64,000 nucleotides of DNA from Sporosarcina ureae (lineage in GTDB: Bacteria; Bacillota; Bacilli; Bacillales_A; Planococcaceae): contig NZ_CP015109.1 of the NCBI RefSeq assembly GCF_002082015.1, positions 2,137,001 to 2,201,000 on the forward strand, given 5' to 3'. The notes beneath the pieces were generated by a model. The model was not told where the DNA came from, did not search any database, and worked only from the letters and a program-made list of their open reading frames with translations. How positions within the stretch are numbered: position 1 is the stretch's first letter; each line of letters starts with the position of its first letter. The position numbers and the translations under genes are program-made. Below are positions 43,333-52,155 of this stretch, one piece after another.

Positions 43333-44364
43333 ATGAAAATCGCATGGAAAGAAATGAAGAAAAACAAAACTAGATTCTTGATTCTCGGGTCTATTATATT
43401 CCTCGTCAGCTTTTTGACATTTATTATTTCGGGACTGGCAAATGGGTTATCACAGGATAATGCAGCGCTTATTAAAGATTTACCACAAGGGCAATTTTAT
43501 TTAAATAAAGATGCAGACAAGACGTATAATCTTTCGAAAATAGATGAGGGGGTTCAACAACAAATTCTCATAGACAATCCTGAGGCCACAGCATTTTCTG
43601 TTCAGATGGGATTTGTCAATGATGCGGAAGATAAACAGCACAGTCTGGCATTCGTTACTTCTACCCATTCAGAGCTATTCACAAACGTCAAAGAAGGGGA
43701 GATTGTTCTCGATCGTTCTTTGCAAGAAGATGGGATCCAAGTGGGGGATGTCTTAACGAATAATCAATTTAGTGGAGAATTCATCGTGAAAGGATTTGTT
43801 GATCAACAAAAATATAGTCACGCACCCGTTGCTTTCATTGACATGACGAACTATCAAGAAATCTATCGGGTGATGGAGATGCAGACGATTTTCATCCCGG
43901 GTAAAGATGCACCGACACTTAGTGCGTTAGATTCTTTTTCAAATAAAGAATTCTTACATGCCATTCCGAGTTATAGTGCAGAGCAAATGTCATTGAATAT
44001 GATCGTCTGGTTTTTAGTCATTATTAGCGGGATGTTGTTTGCTATATTCTTCTATATGATGAACGTTCAGAAAATAGGGCTGTACGGCATATTGAAAGCG
44101 ATTGGTATGAAGACGATTTCGTTATTCAAGATGATTTGGTATCAGATGTTAGTCATTACTGCTCTTTCACTCGCGTTGTCCATTGCACTCAGCCAAGCAT
44201 TTAGCTTGGTTGCGCCTGACGGCATGCCGTTCCACTTAACAATGGATACCGTATTGATGCTATCCGCAGTGTTTATGGTGGTTGGGTTTATCGGTGCTAC
44301 TATTTCAGGATTCCAAGTGAAAAATATTGAACCGCTTCAAGCGATTCAACAAGGAGAGATGTAA
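43333..44364 (+). CDS. hrtB: HrtB-like ABC transporter permease (FtsX/MacB fold)
   Basis: A 343-residue permease: one N-terminal helix (18-38), a large extracellular domain to about 228, then three C-terminal helices. FISGLANGLSQDNAAL after the first helix, and EQMSLNMIVW..FYMMNVQKIGLYGILKAIGMKT before the C-terminal helices, match the heme exporter permease HrtB. The upstream HssR-like repeat supports this. The permease precedes the ATPase gene by one base, as in hrtBA. Related exporters for other amphiphiles cannot be excluded. Confidence 0.72.
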   Translation: MKIAWKEMKKNKTRFLILGSIIFLVSFLTFIISGLANGLSQDNAALIKDLPQGQFYLNKDADKTYNLSKIDEGVQQQILIDNPEATAFSVQMGFVNDAEDKQHSLAFVTSTHSELFTNVKEGEIVLDRSLQEDGIQVGDVLTNNQFSGEFIVKGFVDQQKYSHAPVAFIDMTNYQEIYRVMEMQTIFIPGKDAPTLSALDSFSNKEFLHAIPSYSAEQMSLNMIVWFLVIISGMLFAIFFYMMNVQKIGLYGILKAIGMKTISLFKMIWYQMLVITALSLALSIALSQAFSLVAPDGMPFHLTMDTVLMLSAVFMVVGFIGATISGFQVKNIEPLQAIQQGEM

Positions 44365-44365
44365 T

Positions 44366-45043
44366 ATGGCTGCCTTTATTATTGATGAAGTGAAAAAAAC
44401 ATTTTCTAATGGAGAAATTGAAGAAGAGATATTAAAAGGTGTGAATTTATCTTTAAAAGAAGGAGAAATTACGGCATTAATTGGTCCTTCAGGATCTGGT
44501 AAATCGACGATTCTAACCATCGCGGCAGGATTACAACAAGCATCAACTGGTGAAATTATGTTTAAAGGGAAAGACATGACGAAGATGAGTCAGGAAGAAG
44601 TTCGCCATATTCGAGCGACTGACTTCGGATTTGTTTTTCAGTCTTCTCACTTAGTCCCTTTTTTGACGGTAGGGGAGCAGCTACAGTTGATGCTTGACGT
44701 ATCAGAAACGAAAATGAGTAAAAAGGAACAGGCTAATGCAATAGATGAGATGTTGACGTTAGTTGAAATGGAGCACCGCAAAGAGGCGTATCCTTCTTCT
44801 TTATCAGGAGGAGAGCGTCAACGCGTGGCGATTGCCCGCGCAATTATCCATCGTCCGAAAATCTTGTTTGCGGATGAACCAACTGCAAGTCTTGATACAA
44901 AACGCTCAAAAAGTGTGATGGAATTATTGCAGGAGCTCACACGTACATTACATTTGACGACATTGATGGTGACGCATGACGAAGAGATGCTACCGTATGT
45001 GGATCGGATCATTACAATGCGTGATGGGTATATAGTGGAGTAA
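44366..45043 (+). CDS. hrtA: HrtA-like ABC transporter ATP-binding protein
   Basis: A 225-residue ATPase of the MacB/LolD-type family. Walker A GPSGSGKST, Q-loop FVFQSSHLVPFLT, signature LSGGERQRVA, Walker B ILFADEPTASLD, switch MVTHD. ATG 44366 follows AAGGAGAG. It would energise the HrtB-like permease. Specificity is inferred from the partner and the upstream site. Confidence 0.75.
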   Translation: MAAFIIDEVKKTFSNGEIEEEILKGVNLSLKEGEITALIGPSGSGKSTILTIAAGLQQASTGEIMFKGKDMTKMSQEEVRHIRATDFGFVFQSSHLVPFLTVGEQLQLMLDVSETKMSKKEQANAIDEMLTLVEMEHRKEAYPSSLSGGERQRVAIARAIIHRPKILFADEPTASLDTKRSKSVMELLQELTRTLHLTTLMVTHDEEMLPYVDRIITMRDGYIVE

Positions 45044-45123
45044 GTAGTTGTTTGACCTGAAAATAGCACAATCAACCGGGTCGAAGTATTAGCGAAGCCT
45101 GAAAAGAAATAAGTTGTCCCGCA

Positions 45124-45156
45124 CGTCTGTCGCATAAAGTGGCAGGCGCTTTTTTC
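45124..45156 (+). terminator. Terminator after the hrtBA-like operon
   Basis: CGTCTGTCGC (45124-45133) with GTGGCAGGCG (45139-45148), three G-U pairs, then CTTTTTTC. Confidence 0.7.
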
Positions 45157-45201
45157 TGTGGTAAACTAGTGGCATAAAGAAGCGAAAAGGGGAGAATGAC
45201 T

Positions 45202-45831
45202 ATGAAATCACCATTTACATTTACGCATACAAAGCCAGCGAATACAGAAGAAAAACAGCCTGCACTATTTTTACTTCATGGAATGGGGAGTCATGAAGGA
45301 GACCTTCCACAACTAGTTCAAGAATTTAAAGAAACTCATCATATTTTCAGCTTGAGGGGTCCTGTCGTTCACGAGCCAGGCTATGCATTTTTCACGATTG
45401 AAGAGGAAGGGAAACCGGTTCGTGAAGTATTCGATAAAGTACTTGTCTACATCCAATCATTCATTCGCGAAGCGATTCAGGAATACAATCTTGATCCTGA
45501 ACGTTTAACAGTCGTAGGGTTTAGCCAGGGAGCCGTACTTGCACAAGCTCTAGGTGTAACATTGATCCCTTCCCTTCATGGAGTGGTGGCGCTTAGCGGG
45601 TACGTACCTGATTTCGTCAAGAGTGAATACGCCATACAGTCCGTGGAAAATCAACACGTATTCATTTCGCATGGAGACTATGATTATGTAATACCATCCC
45701 AATCAGGAGTGGAAAACAAGGAGTATTTCGAATCGCTTGGTGCAGATGTCACATTCAAGACATATACTGACGGACATGGTGTAACGCCAGAGAATCAACA
45801 AGACTTGGTGACATTTATTCGGTCGCTATAA
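45202..45831 (+). CDS. Alpha/beta-hydrolase esterase (phospholipase/carboxylesterase family)
   Basis: A 209-residue serine hydrolase. LLHGMGSHEGDL near the oxyanion hole, nucleophile S108 in GFSQGA, acid Asp in SHGDYDYVIP, and His in DGHGVTPE. Short family length, no signal peptide, so cytoplasmic. ATG 45202 has AAAAGGGGAG seven bases upstream; the ATG at 45196 is too close. Substrate unknown. Confidence 0.85.
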   Translation: MKSPFTFTHTKPANTEEKQPALFLLHGMGSHEGDLPQLVQEFKETHHIFSLRGPVVHEPGYAFFTIEEEGKPVREVFDKVLVYIQSFIREAIQEYNLDPERLTVVGFSQGAVLAQALGVTLIPSLHGVVALSGYVPDFVKSEYAIQSVENQHVFISHGDYDYVIPSQSGVENKEYFESLGADVTFKTYTDGHGVTPENQQDLVTFIRSL

Positions 45832-45949
45832 GGAGTTGGCCGGATGAAGATTAAACCACTTTGCTGATTTCTTCATCGATAGTTCCACAGGGACCTCATG
45901 CGACTGTCCCGATCAGTTCATTACGTAGAGAGGATTAATCGGAATATGA

Positions 45950-45990
45950 AACAAACGAGACTTCACTTGATTAGTGAAGTCTCGTTTGTT
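45950..45990. terminator. Terminator hairpin between the esterase and convergent EamA gene
   Basis: Perfect 18-bp stem AACAAACGAGACTTCACT / AGTGAAGTCTCGTTTGTT with 5-base loop; T-rich flanks are short on both sides. Confidence 0.7.
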
Positions 45991-46006
45991 ATGTTCATGT
46001 TATTGC

Positions 46007-46912
46007 TTACTCCACCCGTCTTAACCGCAATCTCCTCTTCTCTGCAAAACGTTGCAACATAGCGGGCCAAGTCATTCCGAACAACACAAGGAAAATGCCG
46101 AGAAACTGGAGTAACGTTAACCTTTCGCCAAGCAACAGCATCGAAGCGATAATCGCGACAGGTAACTCAACAGCACTTAAAATAGAAGACATGCCCGCGC
46201 CGACTTTCGGCACTCCGATTGAAAACAAGAAAATGGGCAGAACGATGCCGAACACGCCTAAAATGGCACCATACATCCACAACCCATCACCTAACATCCC
46301 GTTCCATAAAATTTCAGGAGACTGGAAAAATGTAATAACAATTGCGGCGTAAAATGACATTAAGAACAATCGCGTCACTACATCCATACCAGGCACTGGC
46401 TTCTGATTCGCTGTAACAAACGCCGCGAAACTAAACGCTGCAGCAAGTCCCCACGCCCAACCTTGCCATGGAATTCCACTCACATCGACATCGATCAATC
46501 CGGCAGCTAAAATCGTTCCGCCAAACAGAAATACAAGCGACACCACTTCAGATTGTTTAGGCAAACGCTTCGCCCCTATACATTCATAAAGCATGCCAAT
46601 CCATGTAAATTGAAAAAGTAATACGACTGCCAATGAAGCGGGCATATATTCAATGGCTTTTCCATACACTGTTCCAGTAATCGCCGTGAATAATCCTGCG
46701 ATTAAGACGGGGAAGCTTCCGCGGAGTGTCGGTATGCCACGTTTAACTAGGATAAAAATAATAAGTGCTAATAGAAATCCGGTATAATATTGGCTCGTCA
46801 CTGCTTCCGAAGCGGTGAAGCCATCATGAATAGCCAATTTAATAATCGTTGATAAAATTCCGTAACATGCAGCTCCAAACACAACGAGCAACGGATACAT
46901 CCACAGTTTCAT
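46007..46912 (-). CDS. EamA/DMT family transporter
   Basis: Ten-helix transporter of 301 residues with two EamA repeats. Segments LLVVFGAACYGILSTIIK and SQYYTGFLLALIIF lie in the first, GWAWGLAAAFSFAAFVTAN opens the second, and PVAIIASMLLLGERL is the conserved late motif. The ATG at 46912 is 8 bases after GGAGG; earlier in-frame ATGs are too close or lack a site. Substrate unknown. Confidence 0.82.
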   Translation of the reverse strand: MKLWMYPLLVVFGAACYGILSTIIKLAIHDGFTASEAVTSQYYTGFLLALIIFILVKRGIPTLRGSFPVLIAGLFTAITGTVYGKAIEYMPASLAVVLLFQFTWIGMLYECIGAKRLPKQSEVVSLVFLFGGTILAAGLIDVDVSGIPWQGWAWGLAAAFSFAAFVTANQKPVPGMDVVTRLFLMSFYAAIVITFFQSPEILWNGMLGDGLWMYGAILGVFGIVLPIFLFSIGVPKVGAGMSSILSAVELPVAIIASMLLLGERLTLLQFLGIFLVLFGMTWPAMLQRFAEKRRLRLRRVE

Positions 46913-47027
46913 CCGCATAACCTCCATTTCCATCGGATCATAGTATATCATGGAAATAATATTTCGGACTGCATAATAGTTTCTGCATTTCCCGGGAAAT
47001 ATCGACAGCTATTGCAAATAAACGGGG

Positions 47028-47064
47028 AAAAGCCGTACAGTGAAATTTTTACTGTACGGCTTTT
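47028..47064. terminator. Bidirectional terminator-type hairpin
   Basis: AAAAGCCGTACAGT (47028-47041) with ACTGTACGGCTTTT (47051-47064). It ends the minus-strand two-gene unit at 47.1-47.6 kb. Confidence 0.85.
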
Positions 47065-47073
47065 ATCGGTAAA

Positions 47074-47313
47074 TCAGCGCGGTGCGCCATAGTCATTCGA
47101 CGAGCTACCGCCACTGAAACGAGGGGAGTGGTTGATTTTTTCTTTCATAAGATCTTTGCGCTGGTCGGGTAAAGAAATGGAGTCGACTGTTTGCATATCT
47201 TCATGCAAATCGAACAAACTAACTGTGTTACTCTGTAAGTTCTCAGGATGTGTCTGGATCAAACGGTACGTATTTGGATGATATCTCGGGCTAGGATTTT
47301 CTGTTGGAGCCAC
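47074..47313 (-). CDS. Hypothetical 79-residue protein
   Basis: No family recognised. It is hydrophilic, with an N-terminal proline-rich part (APTENPSPRYHPNT), a middle acidic DLHEDMQTVDSISLPDQR and a Gly/Ser-rich tail SPRFSGGSSSNDYGAPR; no membrane segment or signal. The GTG start is 9 bases after AGGAGG and the gene is 16 bases after the DUF3243 gene, so it is probably real and co-transcribed. Confidence 0.6.
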   Translation of the reverse strand: MAPTENPSPRYHPNTYRLIQTHPENLQSNTVSLFDLHEDMQTVDSISLPDQRKDLMKEKINHSPRFSGGSSSNDYGAPR

Positions 47314-47329
47314 GCCTTATCGCCTCCTA

Positions 47330-47635
47330 TTATGCTTGACGCACCATTTTTAGAAGCATATGTGCCAAAGAGTGTTGTTCTTCTTTAGAACCTGAATCCC
47401 ATAATTCCTGTAATAAATATTGTTCACGGTTTCGAGGTTCTTCATGACGTGACAAATAATCAGCAATGAATGTAGTTGTTTTCGCTAACTGTTCATCACT
47501 CAATCCAAGGTTTTCACCTTTTTCCACTTTATCGGCTAGATAGCCTTTAAAATGATTGAAGTTCTGCAAGATCTGATCTTTCTTCTCATTGCCCATATGT
47601 GAAACCTCAGACTCCAACTTACTTTTCATATCCAC
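47330..47635 (-). CDS. DUF3243 family protein (YmfJ-like)
   Basis: A 101-residue cytoplasmic helical protein. The family region is FNHFKGYLADKVEKGENLGL ... TFIADYLSRHEEPRNREQYLLQELWDSGSKEEQHSLAHMLLKMV. Role unknown. GTG start after AAGGAGTGG; an in-frame ATG two codons later is an alternative. Confidence 0.78.
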   Translation of the reverse strand: MDMKSKLESEVSHMGNEKKDQILQNFNHFKGYLADKVEKGENLGLSDEQLAKTTTFIADYLSRHEEPRNREQYLLQELWDSGSKEEQHSLAHMLLKMVRQA

Positions 47636-47728
47636 CGATTAACCACTCCTTTTCATTGTGATACAACTAGCTTGTGCAATAAGTGTAGAACTATGCAGCG
47701 GAAGAAATGTGCAAAGTGTTTTAATCAT

Positions 47729-47754
47729 GTGTGAAAATGATCTTCAGTGGGTAG
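47729..47754 (+). promoter_or_regulatory. Possible SigB promoter of the yflT-like gene
   Basis: GTGTGA (47729-47734), 14 bases, GGGTAG (47749-47754), against GTTTAA and GGGTAT. Only moderately matching; supported by the stress-protein product. Confidence 0.35.
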
Positions 47755-47785
47755 AAGTATAGCATAGTGAAAGGGAGGTGCAATA

Positions 47786-48259
47786 ATGGCTGATAAACAA
47801 TACGAGGGCACGTTTCATTCGGTAGACAATGTCCTTTATAAAATAACTGAGCTTGAAGCTAAGGGTTTTAAAAAACGTCATATGTCTGCAGTCTCTAATG
47901 TGCGGGATGATTTAAAAGTTTTGGAAAGTGATTCCAACATTGAAGTAATCGGTATTCAAGAGGGGTCTCTTTGGGATCACACACGTCGTCTGTTCAACAG
48001 TAAAGATGAAATGTTGACGATTTTCATTAAAATGGGTTTTACGAAACAAGAAGCCAAAACCTTCTACAATGATTTAAAAGAAGGGGGAGTCGCTTTGTTT
48101 GTTGATCAATTAACAGATGAAGAACGAGCGCAATCTGTGGATCCACATGATAGTGCCCAACAACAAACAGACAGTGGTGAAAACCTGGATGGGAGTTCGA
48201 ATGAAGAAGTAGCTAACCCTATTCCCAATAGTCCGCGAATAGGTACAGATCAATTGTGA
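47786..48259 (+). CDS. General stress protein YflT/17M-like
   Basis: A 157-residue protein with the YflT-type domain (about 5-110): GTFHSVDNVLYKITELEAKGFKK, later FIKMGFTKQEAKTFYNDLKEGGVALFVD. The last 45 residues are polar and probably disordered. The family is part of the general stress regulon in Bacillus. RBS GGGAGGTG, then a terminator. Biochemical role unknown. Confidence 0.78.
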   Translation: MADKQYEGTFHSVDNVLYKITELEAKGFKKRHMSAVSNVRDDLKVLESDSNIEVIGIQEGSLWDHTRRLFNSKDEMLTIFIKMGFTKQEAKTFYNDLKEGGVALFVDQLTDEERAQSVDPHDSAQQQTDSGENLDGSSNEEVANPIPNSPRIGTDQL

Positions 48260-48303
48260 AAAAGGAGGATCTCCCATCGTAATGGAAGATCCTTCTTTTT
48301 CAT
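48260..48303 (+). terminator. Terminator of the yflT-like gene
   Basis: AAAGGAGGATCT with AGATCCTTCTTT (one G-U), then TTTTT. Confidence 0.82.
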
Positions 48304-48310
48304 AGCAATT

Positions 48311-48342
48311 AAAAACCAGCCTGCTGATTGAGCAGCAGACTG
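48311..48342 (-). terminator. Terminator of the csbD-like gene
   Basis: Minus-strand CAGTCTGCTG / CAGCAGGCTG hairpin (one G-U) with 6-base loop and TTTTTAATT. Confidence 0.8.
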
Positions 48343-48355
48343 ATGATCATACATA

Positions 48356-48565
48356 TTATTTTTCAGGATGTGCTTCGTCATCACTGAAATGTTCTTTTGT
48401 TTCACCAATCTTCTCTTGTGTAGCGCCTTTTGCTTTGTCCCATTTACCTTCAGCTTGCATTTTAGCGTCATCAGTTAAATCGCCTACAGTATCTTTTACG
48501 CCACCTTTAATTTTGTTACCAATACCTTTTAATTTATCTTCTGCACCGTGATCTTTGTTACTCAT
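48356..48565 (-). CDS. CsbD family stress protein
   Basis: A 69-residue hydrophilic protein with the CsbD repeats: EDKLKGIGNKIKGGVKDTVGDLT and MQAEGKWDKAKGATQEKIGE (each about 20). The ATG at 48565 has TGGAGGAG upstream. CsbD proteins belong to the SigB regulon, and a matching promoter lies at 48599-48623. Molecular function unknown. Confidence 0.88.
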   Translation of the reverse strand: MSNKDHGAEDKLKGIGNKIKGGVKDTVGDLTDDAKMQAEGKWDKAKGATQEKIGETKEHFSDDEAHPEK

Positions 48566-48598
48566 ACTATCTCCTCCATTTCGTTTGTTAGTATATAA

Positions 48599-48623
48599 AT
48601 ACCCCGTTTTAAAAAGAGAAAAC
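48599..48623 (-). promoter_or_regulatory. SigB promoter of the csbD-like gene
   Basis: Minus strand GTTTTC (48618-48623), 13 bases, GGGTAT (48599-48604); the -10 is a perfect SigB element. Confidence 0.65.
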
Positions 48624-48680
48624 ATCCATACTATTATCTGAAAAAACTGAAACACTACAACGCAAACTCAAAAGGAAATG

Positions 48681-48712
48681 AAAAACCGGAAACCTTCTAA
48701 AGGCTCCGGTCT
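48681..48712 (-). terminator. Terminator of the small DUF3918-like gene
   Basis: Minus-strand ACCGGAGCC / GGTTTCCGGT hairpin followed by TTTTTC. Confidence 0.7.
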
Positions 48713-48737
48713 TTCGGGTGTATGCAAATGATTGGCA

Positions 48738-48860
48738 TTACGGATTACTGTTCATTCCTGAAAGGTTGCTAATTTGCTCCATAAGTTTTTCCCGTGACTG
48801 CTTATTTCGCATAAGGTATAGTGCACCAAGTCCGACAGCTGTCATCGCCATTTTGTTCAT
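48738..48860 (-). CDS. Small DUF3918/YrzQ-like protein (40 residues)
   Basis: A short gene: ATG at 48860 nine bases after TGGAGGTG, 40 codons, stop at 48738-48740, then a terminator. The product MNKMAMTAVGLGALYLMRNK plus a polar tail (QSREKLMEQISNLSGMNSNP) has one hydrophobic segment followed by basic residues, as in the small YrzQ-type family. Function unknown. Confidence 0.65.
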   Translation of the reverse strand: MNKMAMTAVGLGALYLMRNKQSREKLMEQISNLSGMNSNP

Positions 48861-49005
48861 TTGTCTAACACCTCCAAATGGTAGGATGGCTCTTTATACT
48901 GATACTATACAGAGGATTTTCATAAGAGCTTTATTATTTCCTGTTAAACTTTTAGTGTAGTGATATAATTTCATTATTCACATTTTGGGGATTGGAAGTG
49001 TCATC

Positions 49006-50202
49006 ATGAATGTACAAACAAAATCAACGATTCGCGAGCTTCGGTTTTGGCGTATTGTGATCGGGCTAGGCATTGCTTCAGTGCTAATCTTTGCCGCGAT
49101 GTATGCTCTACAGCCTTTGCTACCTATTTTAACAAAGCAATTTAATGTCTCCGTATCCACAGCCAGCTTAGCTATGTCTGTCAATACAGTAGGTCTAATT
49201 TTCGGATTGGTGATACTGGGGTTTTATTCAGACCGACTGGGCAGGTCCATTTTTGTAAAAGTCTCCGTATTACTAACGGCGCTTTTATTTATTCCTATGT
49301 TTTTGACACATTCTTTTACAGTCATCCTTGTGTTGCGATTTATACAGGGCTTTGCGATGGCTGGTGTATTAGCTGCCGCTCTCGCGTATATCAATGAAGA
49401 GATCAACGAGCGGGTGGTGAGCGTGGCGACTGCGCTATATATTTCATTTAACGGCACAGGTGGTATGCTGGGACGCTTTGTAACGGGCTATTTAGCGGAA
49501 CGTTGGTCATGGGAGCTATCACTTCAACTTCTGACGATCATAGGTGTGGCTGTATTTATCTTCTTACTAGTCGTTTTGCCAAAATCCGTTCACTTCGTAC
49601 CGAGTGCTGAGTCAATGAAGAAAGATCTGGAAGGTTTCGGTGTACATTTAAAGAATCCCGCTTTGCTAATTGTCTTTGGACTTGGCATCGTATTGCAGCT
49701 GAGCTTTACCGGTATGTGGACGTTTCTGCCTTTCCATTTGACGGCTTTACCATTTTCGATGACGCTGGATGAGGTTTCCTATATTTACTTCGCGTATGCA
49801 TTCGGGATTATGGGTGCACCGTTGGCTGGCTCCATTGCGAGTAAAGTAGGAATGAATGCGGTTCGCTTTATGGGTGTTTTACTACTGGCAGTCGGCTGTC
49901 TTCTTACCATTTCCACCATATTACCGCTAATTATTACCGGTTATTGCGTGATCTGTCTCGGCTTTTTCTCTGCCCACTCCTTAACTGCAGCTTCTGTAAG
50001 TAAAGAGGCAACGCATCACAAAGGGAGTGCATCAAGCTTGTATCTCGTTTCGTATTATATGGGTATGGCGGCAGGAAGTACGCTAGTAGCACCGCTTTGG
50101 CAGTTCGCAGGGTGGACGGGTCTTGCTATATTTTCAGCGGTTGTGCCTGTAGTCTATGTTTTGTTAATCCGATTACGACGTAGCGCGTTGAGTAAAGCAT
50201 AG
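49006..50202 (+). CDS. MFS transporter, YnfM-like
   Basis: Twelve-helix major facilitator of 398 residues. The loop 2-3 motif is GFYSDRLGRSIFVK; RFIQGFAMAGVLAAALAYINEE in helices 4-5 and LYISFNGTGGMLGRFVTGYLAE are typical of the YnfM/YybF-type subgroup of drug exporters. ATG 49006 has GGAAG upstream; the frame is open from a TTG at 48985. Substrate unknown. Confidence 0.82.
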   Translation: MNVQTKSTIRELRFWRIVIGLGIASVLIFAAMYALQPLLPILTKQFNVSVSTASLAMSVNTVGLIFGLVILGFYSDRLGRSIFVKVSVLLTALLFIPMFLTHSFTVILVLRFIQGFAMAGVLAAALAYINEEINERVVSVATALYISFNGTGGMLGRFVTGYLAERWSWELSLQLLTIIGVAVFIFLLVVLPKSVHFVPSAESMKKDLEGFGVHLKNPALLIVFGLGIVLQLSFTGMWTFLPFHLTALPFSMTLDEVSYIYFAYAFGIMGAPLAGSIASKVGMNAVRFMGVLLLAVGCLLTISTILPLIITGYCVICLGFFSAHSLTAASVSKEATHHKGSASSLYLVSYYMGMAAGSTLVAPLWQFAGWTGLAIFSAVVPVVYVLLIRLRRSALSKA

Positions 50203-50209
50203 TAAATGA

Positions 50210-50252
50210 AAAACCAGATGCTCGGAAAGAATCCCTGCACCTGGTTTGTTTT
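50210..50252. terminator. Terminator between the MFS and convergent DASS genes
   Basis: AAACCAGATGC and GCACCTGGTTT arms (one mismatch), T-rich on both flanks; it slightly touches the DASS stop. Confidence 0.6.
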
Positions 50253-51900
50253 AGTCTTTAAATACTTCTGGTATAGTTTGGAAGTCGATGCCCCACAATA
50301 ATGGAAGCAAGAAGTAAATACAAAGTGTTACGAGCACGACTCCGAGTATATTGAGCGCGAAGCCTGCTTTTGCCATATCAGGAATCCGTAGATAACCAGA
50401 TCCGAAAACGACCGCATTCGGTGGAGTGGCAACTGGTAGCATGAACGCACAGGATGCTGCTACGCCCGCTGCAATCATTAATGCGTATGGATGGAAACCA
50501 AGTGCTAAGGCCAATGAAGCCATGATTGGATACATCATGGAAGCTGTTGCTGTATTGGATGTGATTTCAGTTAAGAAAATAACCAATGTCGCAACGATCA
50601 GAATAACGACGATAAGTGGAACGCCTTTCAAACCAATCAGCTGAGCACCGATCCATTCAGACAGACCACTGCTGACAAAGCCGGCTGCAATAGCTAATCC
50701 GCCACCGAATAGAAGTAAGATACCCCATGGCAACTTCACTGCCGTATTCCAATCCAGCAAGTGATCGCCTTTTTTATTGACAGACGGGATGATGAACAAA
50801 ATCATAGCAAAAACAATCGCAATGACCCCGTCACTTAAGCCGTCAATAAATTTTGATAAGAAGAACGAGCGCGTAATCCATGAAAAAGCAGCTAGAGCAA
50901 AGACGATGAAGACTAAAACTTCTTCAATTGACGGGCGTCCAAGCAATTTCTTTTCTTTATCGATGACTTCACGTCCACCAGGTAATGTTTTGACTGGCGA
51001 TTTATAGATTATCTTCACTAAATACCACCAAGTTAGTAAGATGAATACCCACGCGAAAGGTACACCGAATAACATCCATTTACCAAATGATAATTCGATG
51101 CCGTAAATTTTATTAATAGCTCCTGCAAGCAATGTGTTTGGAGGAGTACCAATCAAAGTCGCGACTCCGCCTAATGAAGCAGAGTAGGCAATACCAAGCA
51201 TCAACGCTTTACCGAAACCAAAGTTTTCTTTAGATGTGTCGATCGATGTATCGTCTTTCAAAGCGATCGTTACTTGTGTGATAATTGCTAAACCGATTGG
51301 CACCATCATCATTGCTGTTGCGGTATTAGATATCCACATAGACAGAAATCCGGTAGCTACCATGAAACCTAGAACAATTTTGTCCATATTTGTCCCGATG
51401 GCGGAAATAATTGTGAGTGCAATTCGTCGATGTAAGTTCCATTTTTCAAGTGCGAGTGCAATCATAAATCCGCCCATAAATAAGAAAATGGTTTCATCTC
51501 CATAGGAAGATGCCGTGTCTTTCATTTCCAGTCCGCCTGTCATCGGAAACAGTACGAGTGGTAACAAGGAAGCGACTGGAATTGGAATAGCTTCCGTAAT
51601 CCACCACACTGCAATCCATACAGTACTGGCTAAAATAGCGATACCGGATGCAGATAAATCAGCAGGTTTGAAGAACAATAAAATAAGGGAAAAGAGTAAA
51701 GGACCTAGTATTAATCCAATGAGCTGTGTAGCTGAATAACTGCGGGAGTCTCTGCCTCCTCCTTCGTGATTGACACCAATCTTTTTTCCACCCTGTCCGC
51801 CTTTTACCATTTCAGAAGAGTCAGGTGCAGTGAAAAAGCGAAAGACATCTTTCACTTGATCATGTAGCGACCAAAGACGATTCCAAGTCTGTTGTAACAT
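50251..51900 (-). CDS. DASS/SLC13 family sodium:dicarboxylate symporter (SdcS-like)
   Basis: A 549-residue transporter with about 11 helices plus a 60-residue hydrophilic N-terminal extension. Both sodium-site SNT motifs are present (ISNTATAMMMVP and TSNTATASMMYP), with TLIGTPPNTLLAG and the C-terminal LPVATPPNAVVFGSG. Bacillus and Staphylococcus relatives take up succinate, malate and fumarate. ATG 51900 has GAAGGGA upstream. Confidence 0.88.
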   Translation of the reverse strand: MLQQTWNRLWSLHDQVKDVFRFFTAPDSSEMVKGGQGGKKIGVNHEGGGRDSRSYSATQLIGLILGPLLFSLILLFFKPADLSASGIAILASTVWIAVWWITEAIPIPVASLLPLVLFPMTGGLEMKDTASSYGDETIFLFMGGFMIALALEKWNLHRRIALTIISAIGTNMDKIVLGFMVATGFLSMWISNTATAMMMVPIGLAIITQVTIALKDDTSIDTSKENFGFGKALMLGIAYSASLGGVATLIGTPPNTLLAGAINKIYGIELSFGKWMLFGVPFAWVFILLTWWYLVKIIYKSPVKTLPGGREVIDKEKKLLGRPSIEEVLVFIVFALAAFSWITRSFFLSKFIDGLSDGVIAIVFAMILFIIPSVNKKGDHLLDWNTAVKLPWGILLLFGGGLAIAAGFVSSGLSEWIGAQLIGLKGVPLIVVILIVATLVIFLTEITSNTATASMMYPIMASLALALGFHPYALMIAAGVAASCAFMLPVATPPNAVVFGSGYLRIPDMAKAGFALNILGVVLVTLCIYFLLPLLWGIDFQTIPEVFKD

Positions 51901-52085
51901 TAAGATCCCTTCGTTTCTATGTTGTATTTCTTGAAGAGTTGCAATCTTCCAAGACAGAACCATTTTACCGACTAAATTCGACTAGGACAAGAGGAATTAA
52001 GACTTTTTCGCATAGTTAGACAATTATTGTTACAATACAGTGTAAAAATGAAGTTTTATTGTATAGCAAAAGGTGAAGAAGATTT

Positions 52086-52114
52086 TCGACATGGAGGATG
52101 CAACCGCGTATAAT
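52086..52114 (+). promoter_or_regulatory. SigA promoter of the AI-2E-family gene
   Basis: TCGACA (52086-52091), 17 bases, TATAAT (52109-52114), some 40 bases before the start codon. Confidence 0.7.
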
Positions 52115-52155
52115 AAAGCTAACTATATAAATTAAACTAGAAAGGAAGTGAGCAT

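Noticed and set aside
48250..48471. 73-codon minus-strand frame overlapping the csbD-like gene
   Set aside because: It covers the csbD terminator and a shifted frame of csbD; the other frame has the clear family match, promoter and ribosome site.
51860..52140. ACAAT/ATTGT alternating repeats between the DASS and AI-2E-family genes
   Set aside because: Short AT-rich palindromes of this kind are common; the clear promoter at 52086-52114 explains the region better.
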